A DNA stretch of 64,000 nt from Micromussa lordhowensis (Eukaryota; Cnidaria; Anthozoa; Scleractinia; Lobophylliidae), in assembly GCA_964020085.1 (NCBI GenBank), contig OZ026607.1:1434603-1498602 (forward strand), written 5' to 3'. Below, in pieces: positions 49,133 to 61,261 of the stretch. Position 1 is the stretch's first letter. Each line of letters begins with the position of its first letter. Made by a program: the position numbers and the translations under genes. The notes beneath the pieces are model-generated. The model ran no database searches, had not been told where the DNA came from, and was given only the letters and a program-made list of their open reading frames with translations.

Positions 49133-49216
49133 AAAATAACATGAAAAACGGGAATCGTCACGTGATCGAAAAAGAAAGCTTAGTGACAAACGTTTTACCT
49201 TTGTAATATTTTGTAA

Positions 49217-49222
49217 ATTAAA
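49217..49222 (+). promoter_or_regulatory. Candidate polyadenylation signal of globin E
   Basis: ATTAAA 85 bases after the globin E stop. Weak, because the area is AT-rich and such hexamers arise by chance. Confidence 0.35.
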
Positions 49223-49284
49223 TAATATCAGCAGTAAAAAGGAACTTACTTATAAAGTGATTTGATTCCCAATTAAGTCACTGT

Positions 49285-49345
49285 GGTCAACCTCGTTCCC
49301 AGGGCTTTTCCCTTTATGAAAGGAAAAAGCCCTGGGAACGAGGTT
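49285..49345. mobile_element. Short foldback (gttcccagggc family), copy 1
   Basis: cctcgttcccagggcttttc pairs exactly or nearly with its complement across a short centre. Second copy at 56249-56307. Confidence 0.8.
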
Positions 49346-52112
49346 GTCACTTTGATATGTTTTTATTAACTAGTTAAAAATCTAAATCGTAAAATGAAAA
49401 TACAAGGACACTTCATTTCTTGAAAAAATTGAATTTTTATTATGTTTCTTCAATTTCTTTTTACGTTGAAAAAGATACTTTGCTATTTAATTACATTTTG
49501 GCGATGACAATTCTCTTTGCAGTTAAAATGTGTACAATCTTTCGTCATAGTGAATATAAAGTTACTTAAAAGCAACATAATTCATTTAAGATAAATTTGC
49601 AAATGCAAGCTGACATGTATATAGCCTGGCAAAATACGCTATTACTCAAACCTTTCCAGAGTAGAGAACCCAGTAACAAATAATTCTATCAATGTGCTAT
49701 ACAGGCCTGCACCGAGCTAAAAGCACGGTTTTCCGGCAAGCTTTCAGCTTGACTATTGTTTTAGGAATTTTATGCTTGGTATCAAACAAAACAGGAGTCT
49801 TGTTACTTGTCTGAGATTAGGTGGGTACGAGACATCAATTTGTTCTCAAATTATAAGTATTTCGTTGATTAAGGTTGAAAAAAAGCATGAAGATACATAA
49901 TTTGGCCATGAATAAGTTAAAGATTTCAGGCACCGTGCGGTAAAATCCCACTGAACATAATTCGTAGAGGAACTATACAAGTAAACCGTTCCCCCATCCC
50001 CAAGAGGAATTCGCAATATTATAAACACATTTCGTAAACATCGCAAGATAATAACGCAAAGCGAATCAATACTCTAGTTCACAAAACTGTGACATTTCGC
50101 CAAATCACTCATTTACTTTATTTACTTGTGATCGTAAGCTCTCTGAACATTTCAGAAGTAAAATAACCAGGTGCGAAAACGTTTCTAGGCAACCACCTAC
50201 ATACGTTTTGTTTTTGTCATCAAAAACAACTGGGCCTTCATTATAATTATCAGTGTAACACACGCAGTTTACGCGAAAAGGATGAGCGGGAAACGTTACT
50301 GTTCTCCTACAAATCAACGGTAAGACACTACGTTTACTTACTACTCATGTTTTATCGTTAGAGTATTTACTTATCTGAAAGTGCACATTTCATTTTTTTT
50401 TTTCATTTCTTGGGAGTCTTAAGCTTATTATCTATTTCTAAAACCAATGTTTATTCGCGTAATGCATATCATTTAAAAGTAGTATAATCTATCTTGTTTA
50501 TTTCCCAAAAATAAACGTATTAAGTAACGAGAAAGCAAAATATTGAGTAAGGTTCAGCGGCTTTTAAGTCAAGGTGAACGTGAGAACTATCAAAAGTTCA
50601 CTTTTATATTTACTTTTCGCATTTACAGACTTATGTTTTCATGTAGTTAGAGAAAATCACATGGTATTTTCTGCGAAATAAATGTAAATAGGAAGAATTA
50701 ATGAACTGAACATCACTGAAAAACCTCTCAAGTGGGCTTTTGCAAGCCATAGTTTGTTTGAATTAGTATCAAATTAAACTAGAAAGGAAATGGCACGTAA
50801 GATTATTTTAACTCTAGGGAAATGTTAACTAATATTTCCAGTACCATTACGAAAAAAACATTGAACTGAACAAGAGATTCTTAATGAAGAACTTTTAATG
50901 GATTTTTAAAAAACAATCAATCAAACACCCTATAAAAAGTAATTAAGCCTCTCAACAATGTATATAAGTGTGGCGTTGATTTTATGCAAAACTTTAACTA
51001 TGTGTGTAGTCTCCAACTTGGAAAAATAAAGAACTAAATTCTGTTGAAAGTTTCTTTCCTAACAGTACCTGCGAAGCATTCAGCCATACCCCCGATGACA
51101 GAAACGTCCCTTTTACTGAAAGCTGGACTGCTTAAGATCATTTATATACTTTCTAAATTAAATATCACACATTTATTTCTCGATTTACGGAGAAAAAAAG
51201 AAACCGACAGACCTAAAACGTCCATCATTTGCAAATTTACGGTCGTTAAAAAAAGATATAACATAATAACCTAACGCAAAACAAGAAAGGTTGATCATGC
51301 TCTCTCGTTTGATATAATGAATTGACGTTAGACTGGTCTAAAAATTGGAAAATTACAATACATGAACTGAAATTAAAAGTACAATCTGATTTTAAATCAA
51401 ATTTTTGAAGCAGCAGGAAACTTAAAAAGAGTCATCGAAACCAAAGCTTGATCATTTAATCAGCATTTGGCGTGATGTTAGGGTCAAGGTAGACGAACGA
51501 TTCACCGCAAAAATAATACCATTGTCAGTTCAATGGTACTCCAGCCCTTGTTTGGCACACAATCATACAAACGTCTGTAAATTAGACTTTGTGATTTTTT
51601 CCTTTCCATTGCATATTTTGCTACAGTTTCTAGCCCCGCAGCATTGTCAGTTTATATGAACTGAAGCTACAAAAAGTTTGAAGTAGGATCAAAGACCTCT
51701 GAGGCCATCTCACCAGTGAGTAAGTAAATTCTTTCATCAGCTTTTTTAAAGCATTTAATTTGTTAAGTGGGCTATATCTATATGATATTCATTTTGAAAT
51801 GAAAAGATATGGTTAAGTCGCAGTCCCGGTATTTTGAGTTATTTTGGTTGTGAACAGAATTACCTTTAAATTGAAGAAAACCTAAAAATAGTAGTTTACT
51901 AAGATGGAAAAACACTAAACAGATAATAATAAACCATAAAGGAACATGGATGGTTAAGGATTGAGAAGATTGACACGGATTACAAAAGACGAACATGAAA
52001 CATTTAGGCAAAACTTTTCGTTTCGTAGCTTCTTTAATGGATTGTTTATGATGGAATTATTCATGTTATTGTTTTCTTTTTTACGACTTAGTCAACGTGA
52101 TATAGTTCATCA

Positions 52113-54553
52113 ATGGGCTGTGCAACCTCCCGTCACTCAAAGAACACGGTGGTTTATCATCGTGTCTCCAGCGTAACATGCAAGAAAGTTTCCATCGCAG
52201 TTTCCAATGAAAACAAAATTATCCTGAGCGAATCTTGGAAACTTCTGGAACAAAATAAGACCACTGCAGGAAAACGAGTGTTTACAAGGTGCATTGTAAT
52301 AATATCAAGACAACTGTCCTGTTTGTAAAATTACTGACTACTTAATTTATTAGCCGAGAGTGAGGTCTTTACGGGAAAATCACAGAATGAGACCTTACCG
52401 TATTGACCGGACGATAGCGAGGTCAATATGGCAAGGCCGAGGTTTGAGATTTTCCCATAAAGACCGAACGTTCGAGGTTAATAAGTTGTTTATTATACTG
52501 CTTTTTGCTTTGTTTTTGCAAGCCTTTACGAGAGATTGATGCCTACGAGAGATTGATGCCTACAATTATCCAACCAGAGCGCGCGTTATATTAGCTACAA
52601 AAACGAGCGATATAACAATACTGCTTAATTTCCGTATTTATTCGCGTTTACTCGGTCAGTCAGTCAGTCAGTCATTCAGTCAGTCAGTCAGTCAGTCAGT
52701 CAGTCAGTCAGTCAGTCAGTCAGTCATTCAATCATTTGAACGTCTTTAAGTTAGAGTTTTTAAGGGTCGTCATGTTCTCTAAAAGTGTGGGCCTTGTCAT
52801 TTGAAAGACTAGATCAATTTTTATCTAAAGGTACTCTCATGTTACACTCGTTAAACGTTTGAAGGAACCAAGTAAGCAGGAGAAGTCACCAAAACAGATG
52901 AATACAAGCGCATCCACATGTCTTAGTATCTCTCTCTTACATTTATCGAGGAAATTATATCAAAATTCAAACCATGCATCAGACAATATATTACATTTTC
53001 TCGTAGACTTCTTCAGTTGAATCCAAATCTACAAGACACGTTTCCTTCATTTAGAGGCGTCGCCCTTGAGGACCTGATGAATTCTCGCTCTTTGTTTTTA
53101 CACTCCCAGCGTTTGATGGCCGTGGTTGAAAACGCTGTCTCTTCGTTGAACGACGCGCAAGAGTTTATTGAAACTCTTACGAGACTTGGAGAAAGGCACC
53201 TAGCTATGTCTGTTACTGAAAAACATTTAAAGGTAGGATAAAATTTTTGTCGCCATGGCAGCACAAACGATGTAGAGAAATAAGCAGCTATGGAACAGTA
53301 CCTTCTTGTGGTTCTACTTGTTTTGTTGTCAATGTCGTTTTAGCGTTTAAGGTGGCTGGAAACAGTTTGCAGTACTTTCCAACACTTACATTTTGATGGG
53401 TCATTATACCCACTCTATAAAAGTTGATGCCATGATATCAAAAAACTGACGAATCATTGGTGAGCATGTTGCTGTCAATGTGGCTCAATAGGTTACCATA
53501 GCAACAGTTTGACCTGATAAAAACACCCTTAATTTTAGCTTTAAGCGCTTATAACTCAAAACCGAGTTCGGTGACCCCCATTTTTTATTATCGAATTGTA
53601 ATCAACATGATGCGATGCAACATTTTGCAAAGTTGAAAAAAACTCTGCGAAGGGGGTTCAGAGGCACCTTAAATTTTCGAAAATTTAAGGTGGTTAAAGT
53701 CTTGGAAAGTACTGGAAACTGTTTCGAACCAGCTAAAGTCTGTAAGCCCGAATGAACTCGTGTATATAGCAATCAAAAGGAAAGCTATCGAACAGTAGTA
53801 CTTTAAAGACGTTATGCTGCACAATGCATACAATACAATACTATACAATCAAAATTTATTATGTAAGAAAGACAGAAGAGACAAGGTGGTTCCGTAACTT
53901 TTTGGTCAAATGATGCCCAAGTGCATGACTATTCAAATAAAAGTTATTGAGCAGTACTTTCATGTGGTAATGTCTATTATGCTGTACAAAGTGGTTCTAA
54001 CTTTTTAATTTGTGATTGAAAACCTTAGTGTGCAAGTGTGACCATTTAAATGAGAGCTATTGAGCAGTACTTTCATGTGGTACTGTTTATTTTGCTGTAC
54101 AAAGTGGCTCCAACTTTTTAATTTGTGATTGAAACCCTAGTGTGTGACCATTTAAATGAAAGCTATTGAACAGTGCTTATATGTGGCACTGTTTAGTACG
54201 CTGTTGAAAGTGGTTTCAATTTTTTAGCTGGTGGAAGTGGAGCCCTATTTAGTTACTTTCCTGTTTGTTTTCCTTACACGTAGCACTAAGTAGTACTGTG
54301 TGTATTGCGTTAAACTATAATAAACGACTAGTTTAATGAACAATATAGAAGCCCGTTTGCTATGTTGTCCTTTCAGGTCATGGAAGAAGCTTTTATCCTA
54401 ACATTAATGGACATTCTCGACGAAGGTTGTGATGAAAAAGTCGCACAGGCCTGGAGAGAATTGTTCGGATTCATGGCCGGGATCATGTTGAAGGGACTGG
54501 GACTGAGCAAGGGCACCAAACATTGTGAACACAACTTACCGCCAGTTGGATAA
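52113..54553 (+). CDS. Globin F, N-acylated globin X-like, complete
   Basis: Three-exon globin of 192 residues, the longest here: exons 52113-52288, 53007-53232 and 54377-54553. It starts MGCATSRHSK, followed by a linker and an A helix with SESWKLLEQNK. Phe71 is CD1, His91 is E7 and His123 is F8. The residue four after E7 (E11) is Leu, where the other copies have Val, which may narrow the distal pocket. Cys152 is in the GH corner. The C-terminal tail runs about 18 residues past the conserved H-helix Gly-Leu and has His/Cys residues. Splicing uses gtgcat, ctcgtag, gtagga and cctttcag. Intron 1 is only 718 bases against 2.2-2.6 kb in the others. AATAAA lies 42 bases after the stop. A foldback element and a (CAGT)n tract occupy intron 1; a dispersed tandem repeat occupies intron 2. 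Confidence 0.92.
52350..52530 (+). mobile_element. Inverted-repeat element in globin F intron 1
   Basis: Reverse-oriented partner of 26025-26215, with gaggtctttacggga, ttgaccgg and gaacgttcgaggtt; starts 61 bases after the globin F exon 1 donor. Confidence 0.7.
52654..52730. repeat. (CAGT)n microsatellite
   Basis: About 19 tetranucleotide units with two TCATT interruptions, in globin F intron 1. Not a CRISPR array: there are no spacers. Confidence 0.96.
53935..54240 (+). repeat. Dispersed tandem repeat, three units of about 105-114 bases
   Basis: Units anchored by attgagcagtactttcatgtgg at 53945 and 54059 and by attgaacagtgcttatatgtgg at 54164; each continues gctgt(a/t)(c/g)aaagtgg. Same family as 3995-4235, opposite orientation. 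In globin F intron 2. Confidence 0.85.
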
Positions 54554-54594
54554 GCTCAGAACAGATTATCGAGAAAGACAGGAGATTCGTAGAA

Positions 54595-54600
54595 AATAAA
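54595..54600 (+). promoter_or_regulatory. Candidate polyadenylation signal of globin F
   Basis: AATAAA 42 bases after the globin F stop codon, the first canonical hexamer downstream. Confidence 0.5.
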
Positions 54601-54874
54601 CCTTATTTAACCGTTTACTATAGAAAATTCTTATTAATTTAACTTTAGAGCAGGACTTGAGTTAACAAGTCTAGTTGCCAAACCAGGATTTTGCCAAGTT
54701 GGCTGCACCCCATGGGTTTCAAGCTGTCCTTGGTATCATTTTTAAGCATAAAGCTTGCTGATTAAATATCTGCTGTTAACACATAGAAAAAGTGTGAAAA
54801 GACCTTGGTAACATGGCCTAAACAACCCATACTCCTTTGCACCAAATTTCATCACACTGCATTTTTGGAGTTTA

Positions 54875-54904
54875 ATTTTTTTTTTTTTTTTTGGGGGGGG
54901 GGGG
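54875..54904. repeat. Poly-T then poly-G homopolymers
   Basis: About 18 T followed by 12 G. Length likely unstable or misassembled. Confidence 0.9.
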
Positions 54905-55203
54905 ATTTATACTTCTTCTAACACTAATTATTTCTGCATCAAGAATTTAACATTAAAAAGCAGTAAAATTGCTCTATTTTCCAATTTCGGGAAATTTTAT
55001 TGTTATTATGCTGATCATTTTTGTTTATATTGTTGTTACGTCCACACTACGTCGGAGAAATTTGAATGACTTTAATTTAATTAATTGTATCTGCTTAATT
55101 TTTTTAGTCGTATGGTTGTTATAGGCAGCTAATACCATATTTGAAAGTTTCAGATCTGTGTATTTTTCTTCATTTTTTCCTCCTGTACTTCTGGTATAAA
55201 TCA

Positions 55204-55241
55204 ATGTTGTTGTTGTTGCTGTTGTTGTTGTTGTTGTTTAG
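55204..55241. repeat. (GTT)n microsatellite
   Basis: About 12 GTT triplets with one GCT interruption. Confidence 0.92.
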
Positions 55242-56248
55242 TAGTGTAGACTGGGTCTGAATTACCCAAACACGAAGGCCGGGCTGGGTGATAATAGATT
55301 CGAGGTCTTGAGAGCAAGATCCTGGTGTAGAGGGCTGATACTCTCAGTCTCGATATGATCCTGAGCGGGTTAATACGAGATTTATTCCTCCGCTTCAGAG
55401 TTATGGAACCGCGCGGAACTTAATTGAAAAAAAACCCAACGTACAATATAAGCATGTATAAATACATGCACACTATCGTTTCGAATAGTTTAGTTTAAAA
55501 CAAAAATTATAAGAAACCTTAAAAATATCGGATCGGCAATAAACGGCAAAAAAACATTCCGATTCGCTGAATTGAGTAATGTTTAGTTATTAGCCCTCTC
55601 AAAAAAAACAGGACATTTTGTCTACAACAAACGTAAAACCAATATTTTATCGTTTGGGCGATTTCATGATTTTGGACAAATGTCTCTGACTGTTCGGTGG
55701 ATCGAAGGAGATACATGTATCTTAGTTCTGGTCCTGAAAATCTGACATGCCAGTGGAATAACACTATTGAAAAATAGAAACGCAGGAAAGTAAATTATTT
55801 TTGCAATAAATTAGGCGTTTTCCATTCAACCAAACCCTACTGAACTTTCGAAATGGAGACAAATTTAATGGTTCGGAAATTTCCTGGGAAAGATTCTAGA
55901 AAATCCAAAAACTGTATCATTTTATCATGTAGTCTTAATTTTACGCATGGCCCCACCATGGCTGATAGGGCTACCCTGCCTAAATAAAGATGACTTGACT
56001 TGACTGGTTCAATTTCCAAAATACGAGCCAGTAAACCAAACATTTCGGTACAGTACCGGGAAGGCGATCCAAAGGAACCGAAATTCCCGATAAGAAATTT
56101 TCCAGGAGATTAAAAATTACAATAGGTTAAAGAGAAATTACTAGAGTTATGAAAAATTGACGCGGAATCAGTACCTTAAAAAGTTAAAAATTTTAAATTT
56201 AAACATTTCTGAGGTGCCTTCTTTACATCAATGTTAAGTAAGCATGTG

Positions 56249-56307
56249 GATAAGCTCGTTCCCAGGGCTTCTCCTTTAGAGACTAAGGGAAAAACCCTGG
56301 GAACGAT
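56249..56307. mobile_element. Short foldback (gttcccagggc family), copy 2
   Basis: gctcgttcccagggcttctc and gggaaaaaccctgggaacga arms around a short centre; same family as 49285-49345. Confidence 0.75.
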
Positions 56308-56526
56308 TCTCGGTACCATGTCGGAAAGAAATCTATTAGTAAAAGACCTGTCGCTGAAAACTAAATTTTTACGTGGATTTTTGTGACACTGATCTATGTT
56401 TTAGAAGGAAAATTTGTAACAGGTTTAAATGTAACGTATAATTGTGGAAAAGAAATTAAAAAACTGGCATTATTACTAGATGCCGTTTGCTCAGATAACG
56501 TTTGTTTCCAACAGAGGCTAAATTAT

Positions 56527-56527
56527 A

Positions 56528-56561
<34 letters not shown>

Positions 56562-56695
56562 GAGAGTTTTCATTGGCTTAGCCATCATGGTATATGAGCC
56601 ATTATACCATGATCTACAAAAATGGGGAGCGTATGCGTGATTTTTTTGGGCCTTTTTGTTTTTATTGTAGTCTAGTTTTCTATATTTTAATAAAA

Positions 56696-56732
<37 letters not shown>

Positions 56733-56733
56733 T

Positions 56734-56807
<74 letters not shown>

Positions 56808-56812
56808 TTAAA
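56527..56812. mobile_element. Uninterrupted copy of the outer MITE
   Basis: Same sequence as the outer element of 44222-44815 without the inner insertion, ending in the palindrome acaattattcca...gttggatatgagatgat with a gcgctacgcgc centre. Serves as an empty-site comparison. Confidence 0.82.
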
Positions 56813-59800
56813 TATACCTACATATACATATATATATTTACCTGTTATTTTACCGACGCCCCAATACATGTTTTGACTGCCATTACTTTTAAGACCTTTT
56901 TAACTGTCTTGTTACAATGCATGTGCAATATCTAAAACAAGAAGTTCCATTTCGATTTGTTTTTTCGACACGGACAATAGCTAAAATAACTTCTGATTGG
57001 AAATTATTAGAGAGACTGACAATGAGTTATCGACTGGGTAGTCTGTCAAGGAAAGTCTGGCAATGAACTATATTTTAGGTGGAAAGCTAATGAAAGTCTA
57101 AGGATGGTATATCTACAACGTAGTTTGACAAGAAAAAATCTTATAAGTTGATTGATTATTATCTGTGGGAAAATCAAGTACTGTCGAACTTAAAAAAAAG
57201 GAAAAGCAATATCATGTTTACAACTATATCACATCATTGATCAACAGCACAGGAAATTTAATTTCATCTCAGAATATCACCGCCACATGATATTAAATTT
57301 TTGTCCAATTTTATGTATTCACGACTTGCCTTTTTATTTGACGGAAGCAAAATATGAATTCTAAACAGTACTTAAAAGAAACCATGCCAATAACAGACGA
57401 AGAGACTTTTGTTTCGCCAACTCTGTAGTGTATTCTGCTAAATGCGTTTTCGAGATTCCCATTGTGTTCGTTTTTAATTATAATCCTGTTATATGCTTTT
57501 TGGTTTCCAAGCTATAAATGTATTTTTTAACTAAGATTGGATATTGATTTGGTGTTGATTCCGCAGATTATTAGTCTTGTCAAATTTTGACAGCAGCGTC
57601 GAAACCCTCAAAGATATATGGTAAGTTATTTTCGGTATTTTACGATTTATCAGACCCCTCGATATTATTTATCATTTAAATATTCAATACTTCAATCGCT
57701 CAGCACTGACAGGTAGCGAAGTTCGTTTAAAAATTTCACGGAACTGCCAGATTTAAAAATAGATCATTTGTTGCGTCTATCGTAACCGAGATGTTTCCAC
57801 GTTTTCTTTAAAGAAACGTTCTGCTGGTTTAAAAGCCTATTTTATAATTATCGAGAAAGCTGTTAACTAACGGAAAATCCCCCGAGTTATTACTACCTAT
57901 TACTAGTCTCGCATTGAAATTGTCCTTGTCAAAACATACTTCACGGAAGATGGTTTCAGTTTGCGCGGTAGAGCAGTAGATGTTCTAGAAATAAATTGTT
58001 CATTTTCTTGCAAAATAAAACCGAGTGTGTATTTTGAGTTAAAACACCCTCTGTTTTAACTGCGACATGAAAAAACTAAGAGAGTCTTCCGTTCTCTCCT
58101 TTGTTCAATTTAAGTATGCGTCGCGCATTGTAATCTTAGGAGAACAAAATTACAGCAAGTGCTGCATTTGAATTGCCCAAAAAGTTGAACAAATGCTATG
58201 TCAAAAATCGACTAAGCGCGCTGCTGTGTTCATGGCACGATACTTAACTTAAAAATCGTCGTTAATTAATTCTACAAAGCACATATTTGGGTATGACGCT
58301 TTTCCGTGCGCTCAAGTTAACTGTTAATTACTTTACTCGCACAACCAAAGCGAATTTGAGCTCTTAAAAAGAGTGCAATGTTGTCATAAAAAATATATCA
58401 ATCAAAGTGTACTGCGTTACTACTCAGTTAGAAAGCTAGACAAGCAAACAAACATCGCAAGTAAGTAGAAATATTCTTAAATTTGTTGAACAATGCTTAA
58501 ATAATGTATATTGGAAAACCTGTTCTATTTCTCTCAGTTTCACTTTCAATTTTAGCTTGAGTTTCGACATGTTTTACTCCTTAATGTAGACCAACTTAAA
58601 TTACTTAAAATACAATGCTTCGGCACTGGAGCACGGTCATATATTACGGTATTTTGAACGGTATTGATGGTGATTTTCCCTGGAAGTGGCCAGGAAGTCT
58701 TTCTTATTTATGTTTCTCACCTATTGTATTTCATTCCTTACGCCACGAAATTGAACTTTTTGATTTGGTCCCATCGACCGTAGATTGACAAGTTCTTTTT
58801 TTTATCCGTATAAGAAAATGAAATTTCAAAATCAGTTGAAGGTGTCTTGTCAAAAAACAAACACATGGAACTATTTTTATCAAGGGAGCTGACTTGAACC
58901 TGGGATCTGCGATCTACCTGATGATTTCTTTCGACTATACGTACATACATACATACGTCTATTTCACGTCCCCTTGGGGGTACCTTGGGGGCACAAAAAC
59001 GCCTGACCAAACGCATGCAATCGTTCTGAACCGAACACGACGCAATAGTGTTATACACAAAATGTTCTGCTTGTTCTCTTAAGTAAAAACGTTCTCTGGT
59101 TAAGGATTTTAGTCTAAAGCCCATAATGTAAGAGGGCGTAATGAATTATGTGTGCGAGACGAAAGTGTGAAAAATCGCAAAAAAAAGTTAAATAAGGGAC
59201 ATGAATGTACTTATTCAAACGACTAGAGTTATTGGGGCAACGGCTTAAAGTTGTCTGCTTCGTTAGTGTTTGCAGTGTACCATGATTCCAAAGTTTGTCA
59301 AACTCGAAAGTTTCCTTTGTTAATTACACCAGCATTATTAGTCTGTCCGCAGACTAAAGAAGTCCACAGACCCTCTATTTTTCGTCTCTCCCCAGGGCCA
59401 ACCCCTTGAGTTCGAGCTTTTTCAAACCCTCTGGGGTTCACACTTCTTCTTGCGATTTCGGCGAACTCAAGACAAAATAGAGGGTCCGTGCACATTAAAT
59501 ATCCAAATCAACAGAACGGTTATCAGACCATGCGTGGGCCGATCTATTAGAAATATTAGAATCGAAATATTAGAACCTTTTTTGGATGTTTTCTTCGTAG
59601 AAAAAGCTAGCTGTTGCTTATCTCGCACCTTATAACTGTTGCAAACCAAATTCTTAAAGAAGTGCAATAACATCATGCTTTACAGCTTGTGTACGATACT
59701 GGCTTGCTTGTAGTTCTATACGCTTACTGTAGTGTCACCCAAATACACAGGCTAAATTGAAGAAACACTGTGTTAGCTTTTAACGAGATCATCAGATTGA

Positions 59801-59937
59801 CGAGGTTTGTCAGTCAAATTTCAGATTATGATATTCTTAAAAAAGGATGTACGCAGTAACATGTATGATTTAATCAAATTTGTCCCAGCGTGGAAAAATG
59901 TTACTATCTCAATTGTTTCCTCGTGTCATTATCATTT

Positions 59938-60090
59938 CAGTTATCGGACATTGTTATCGGACATTTTGTTATTGGACAGTTTGTTATCGGACAGTTCAAT
60001 AAGCCAATCACATTCAAAGTGGTAGTTCAAATCAACCAATCACATTCAAAGTTGCAGTTTAAATCAACCAATCTCAATTTCAGAGCGACA
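59938..60090. repeat. Two short tandem repeat blocks
   Basis: First, four units of the gttatcggacattt/agt type (about 59940-59996). Then three units of aaatcaaccaatcacattcaaagt type (about 59998-60080). Confidence 0.8.
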
Positions 60091-60185
60091 TGAAACAATT
60101 TACGCCTCCTTTGTCAGTATTTTAATGCAAATTTCTCTTTCTTTCATAACTTGGTTATTCATCTTTTCTCGGAAGTTGTAATTTT

Positions 60186-60484
60186 ATGATTAATCGTATC
60201 TATAACAAAATTCTCGATCGTGATTGGTTCTCCGCACGCCTATTTGTCGCGTAATTGGCGCGCGATCACGTGGGTGTCCAATTACAGATGTCCGATTTGA
60301 ACTTTTTGTAATCGGACACCTGTAATTGGATACCCACGTGATTTCCACGTCAATTATACGCGCTTTAATGGCTTCCTTAGCAAAGTCTTCTACAGTTTTC
60401 AAAACTTAGGAAAAGCGCTACAGACGTTTTCGCTCAAACGAATTGCTCAAAAGACATTTTTAATTTCGAAATTTGTTATAGATA

Positions 60485-60495
<11 letters not shown>
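60186..60495. mobile_element. Foldback element
   Basis: Outer arms attaatcgtatctataacaaa (about 60189) and tttgttatagatacgattaat (about 60472) are complementary. Inside is a second hairpin, gtgtccaattacagatgtcc against its near-complement near 60315, with cacgtgggtatcc-type flanks. Confidence 0.78.
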
Positions 60496-60553
<58 letters not shown>

Positions 60554-60640
60554 TCTCGCGCTTCGCGCTCGTCCGATTTTGAAATCACTCGCTCGATTAC
60601 TCCCTGAATTGTACTCCACTTGGTCCAATTACTATTACTA
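60496..60640. mobile_element. Palindromic MITE
   Basis: gtacaattcagggagtaatcg pairs with cgattactccctgaattgtac around a cgcgcttcgcgc centre, flanked by agtaattggacc and ggtccaattact. About 145 bases, high arm identity. Confidence 0.85.
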
Positions 60641-60786
60641 ATCGGTAATAGAACTTTGTGTCGTTCACATCGGTCTGTAATCATACTCGTGATAAACATG
60701 TGGGACTCCCGCTGCGCGGTCGTCCGATTTTGTTATGACTCGTATGATTACAGACCGAATTGGACTTCACTCAGTCCTATTACCAT
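60640..60786. mobile_element. Related palindromic MITE, diverged
   Basis: cggtctgtaatcatac pairs with gtatgattacagaccg around a gctgcgcgg centre, flanked by atcggtaatagaac and cctattaccatt. Same plan as its left neighbour. Confidence 0.78.
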
Positions 60787-61050
60787 TACTAATAAGAATG
60801 ACTTTATTATCGTGTCAATTACATCTAGCAGTGGAGAATCTCGCTGTTAATAGGGGACACCTAACTAGAACTATCTAAAAGTAAAAACCATAAAATTCAA
60901 TGTAAAATCGAAATAGAAAATTGATGATAAATAGCATAATTCTGAAGGAAATTGCAAATAATATGCAGAAAAGTCTTATAGGAGAAATTAAAACTATGGC
61001 AGCCATTACATCCATCTAGGATGTTACCTAGATCCAGCCTCCGTACGTTT
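60787..61050 (-). mobile_element. 3' end of a LINE of the same family as 29517-30060
   Basis: On the minus strand it shares aggtgtcccctatta and acacgataataaagt with the LINE and SINE tails. Upstream of that are remnants of the Cys-rich protein end (gatgga tg.. with stops). Only the last 250 bases or so are recognisable. Confidence 0.65.
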
Positions 61051-61261
61051 AGACATATATACGTTTAGACATATTTGCAGACGTACTTTTAACTTGTAAT
61101 ATAATTCAGTATTATCCCAACAAAAATAGCAAAATTAAATTTTAGCGATATTTACTCTGTGTAATAAAGCAATGTGCGTTTTGGGAATTTGACAGTTGCA
61201 AATGCCAGAATGAAGAACATAAAAGACGTGTGTATGAAAGAAGAGTTAGAAAATAATCAAA

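Larger units (their letters stand above)
49133..52112. other. Intergenic region between globins E and F
   Basis: About 3 kb, very AT-rich. Apart from the short foldback at 49285 and the possible polyadenylation site, nothing is recognised. Confidence 0.55.

Noticed and set aside
52654..52730. CRISPR-like repeat array
   Set aside because: Simple tetranucleotide repeat with no spacers, in a eukaryotic intron.
57567..57622. Small exon-like block with ccgcag before and gtaagt after
   Set aside because: The open frame (LLVLSNFDSSVETLKDIW) does not align with any globin exon, and no partner exons were found.
58738..59124. 128-codon minus-strand frame
   Set aside because: No motif, low-complexity neighbourhood and no splice or paralogue support.
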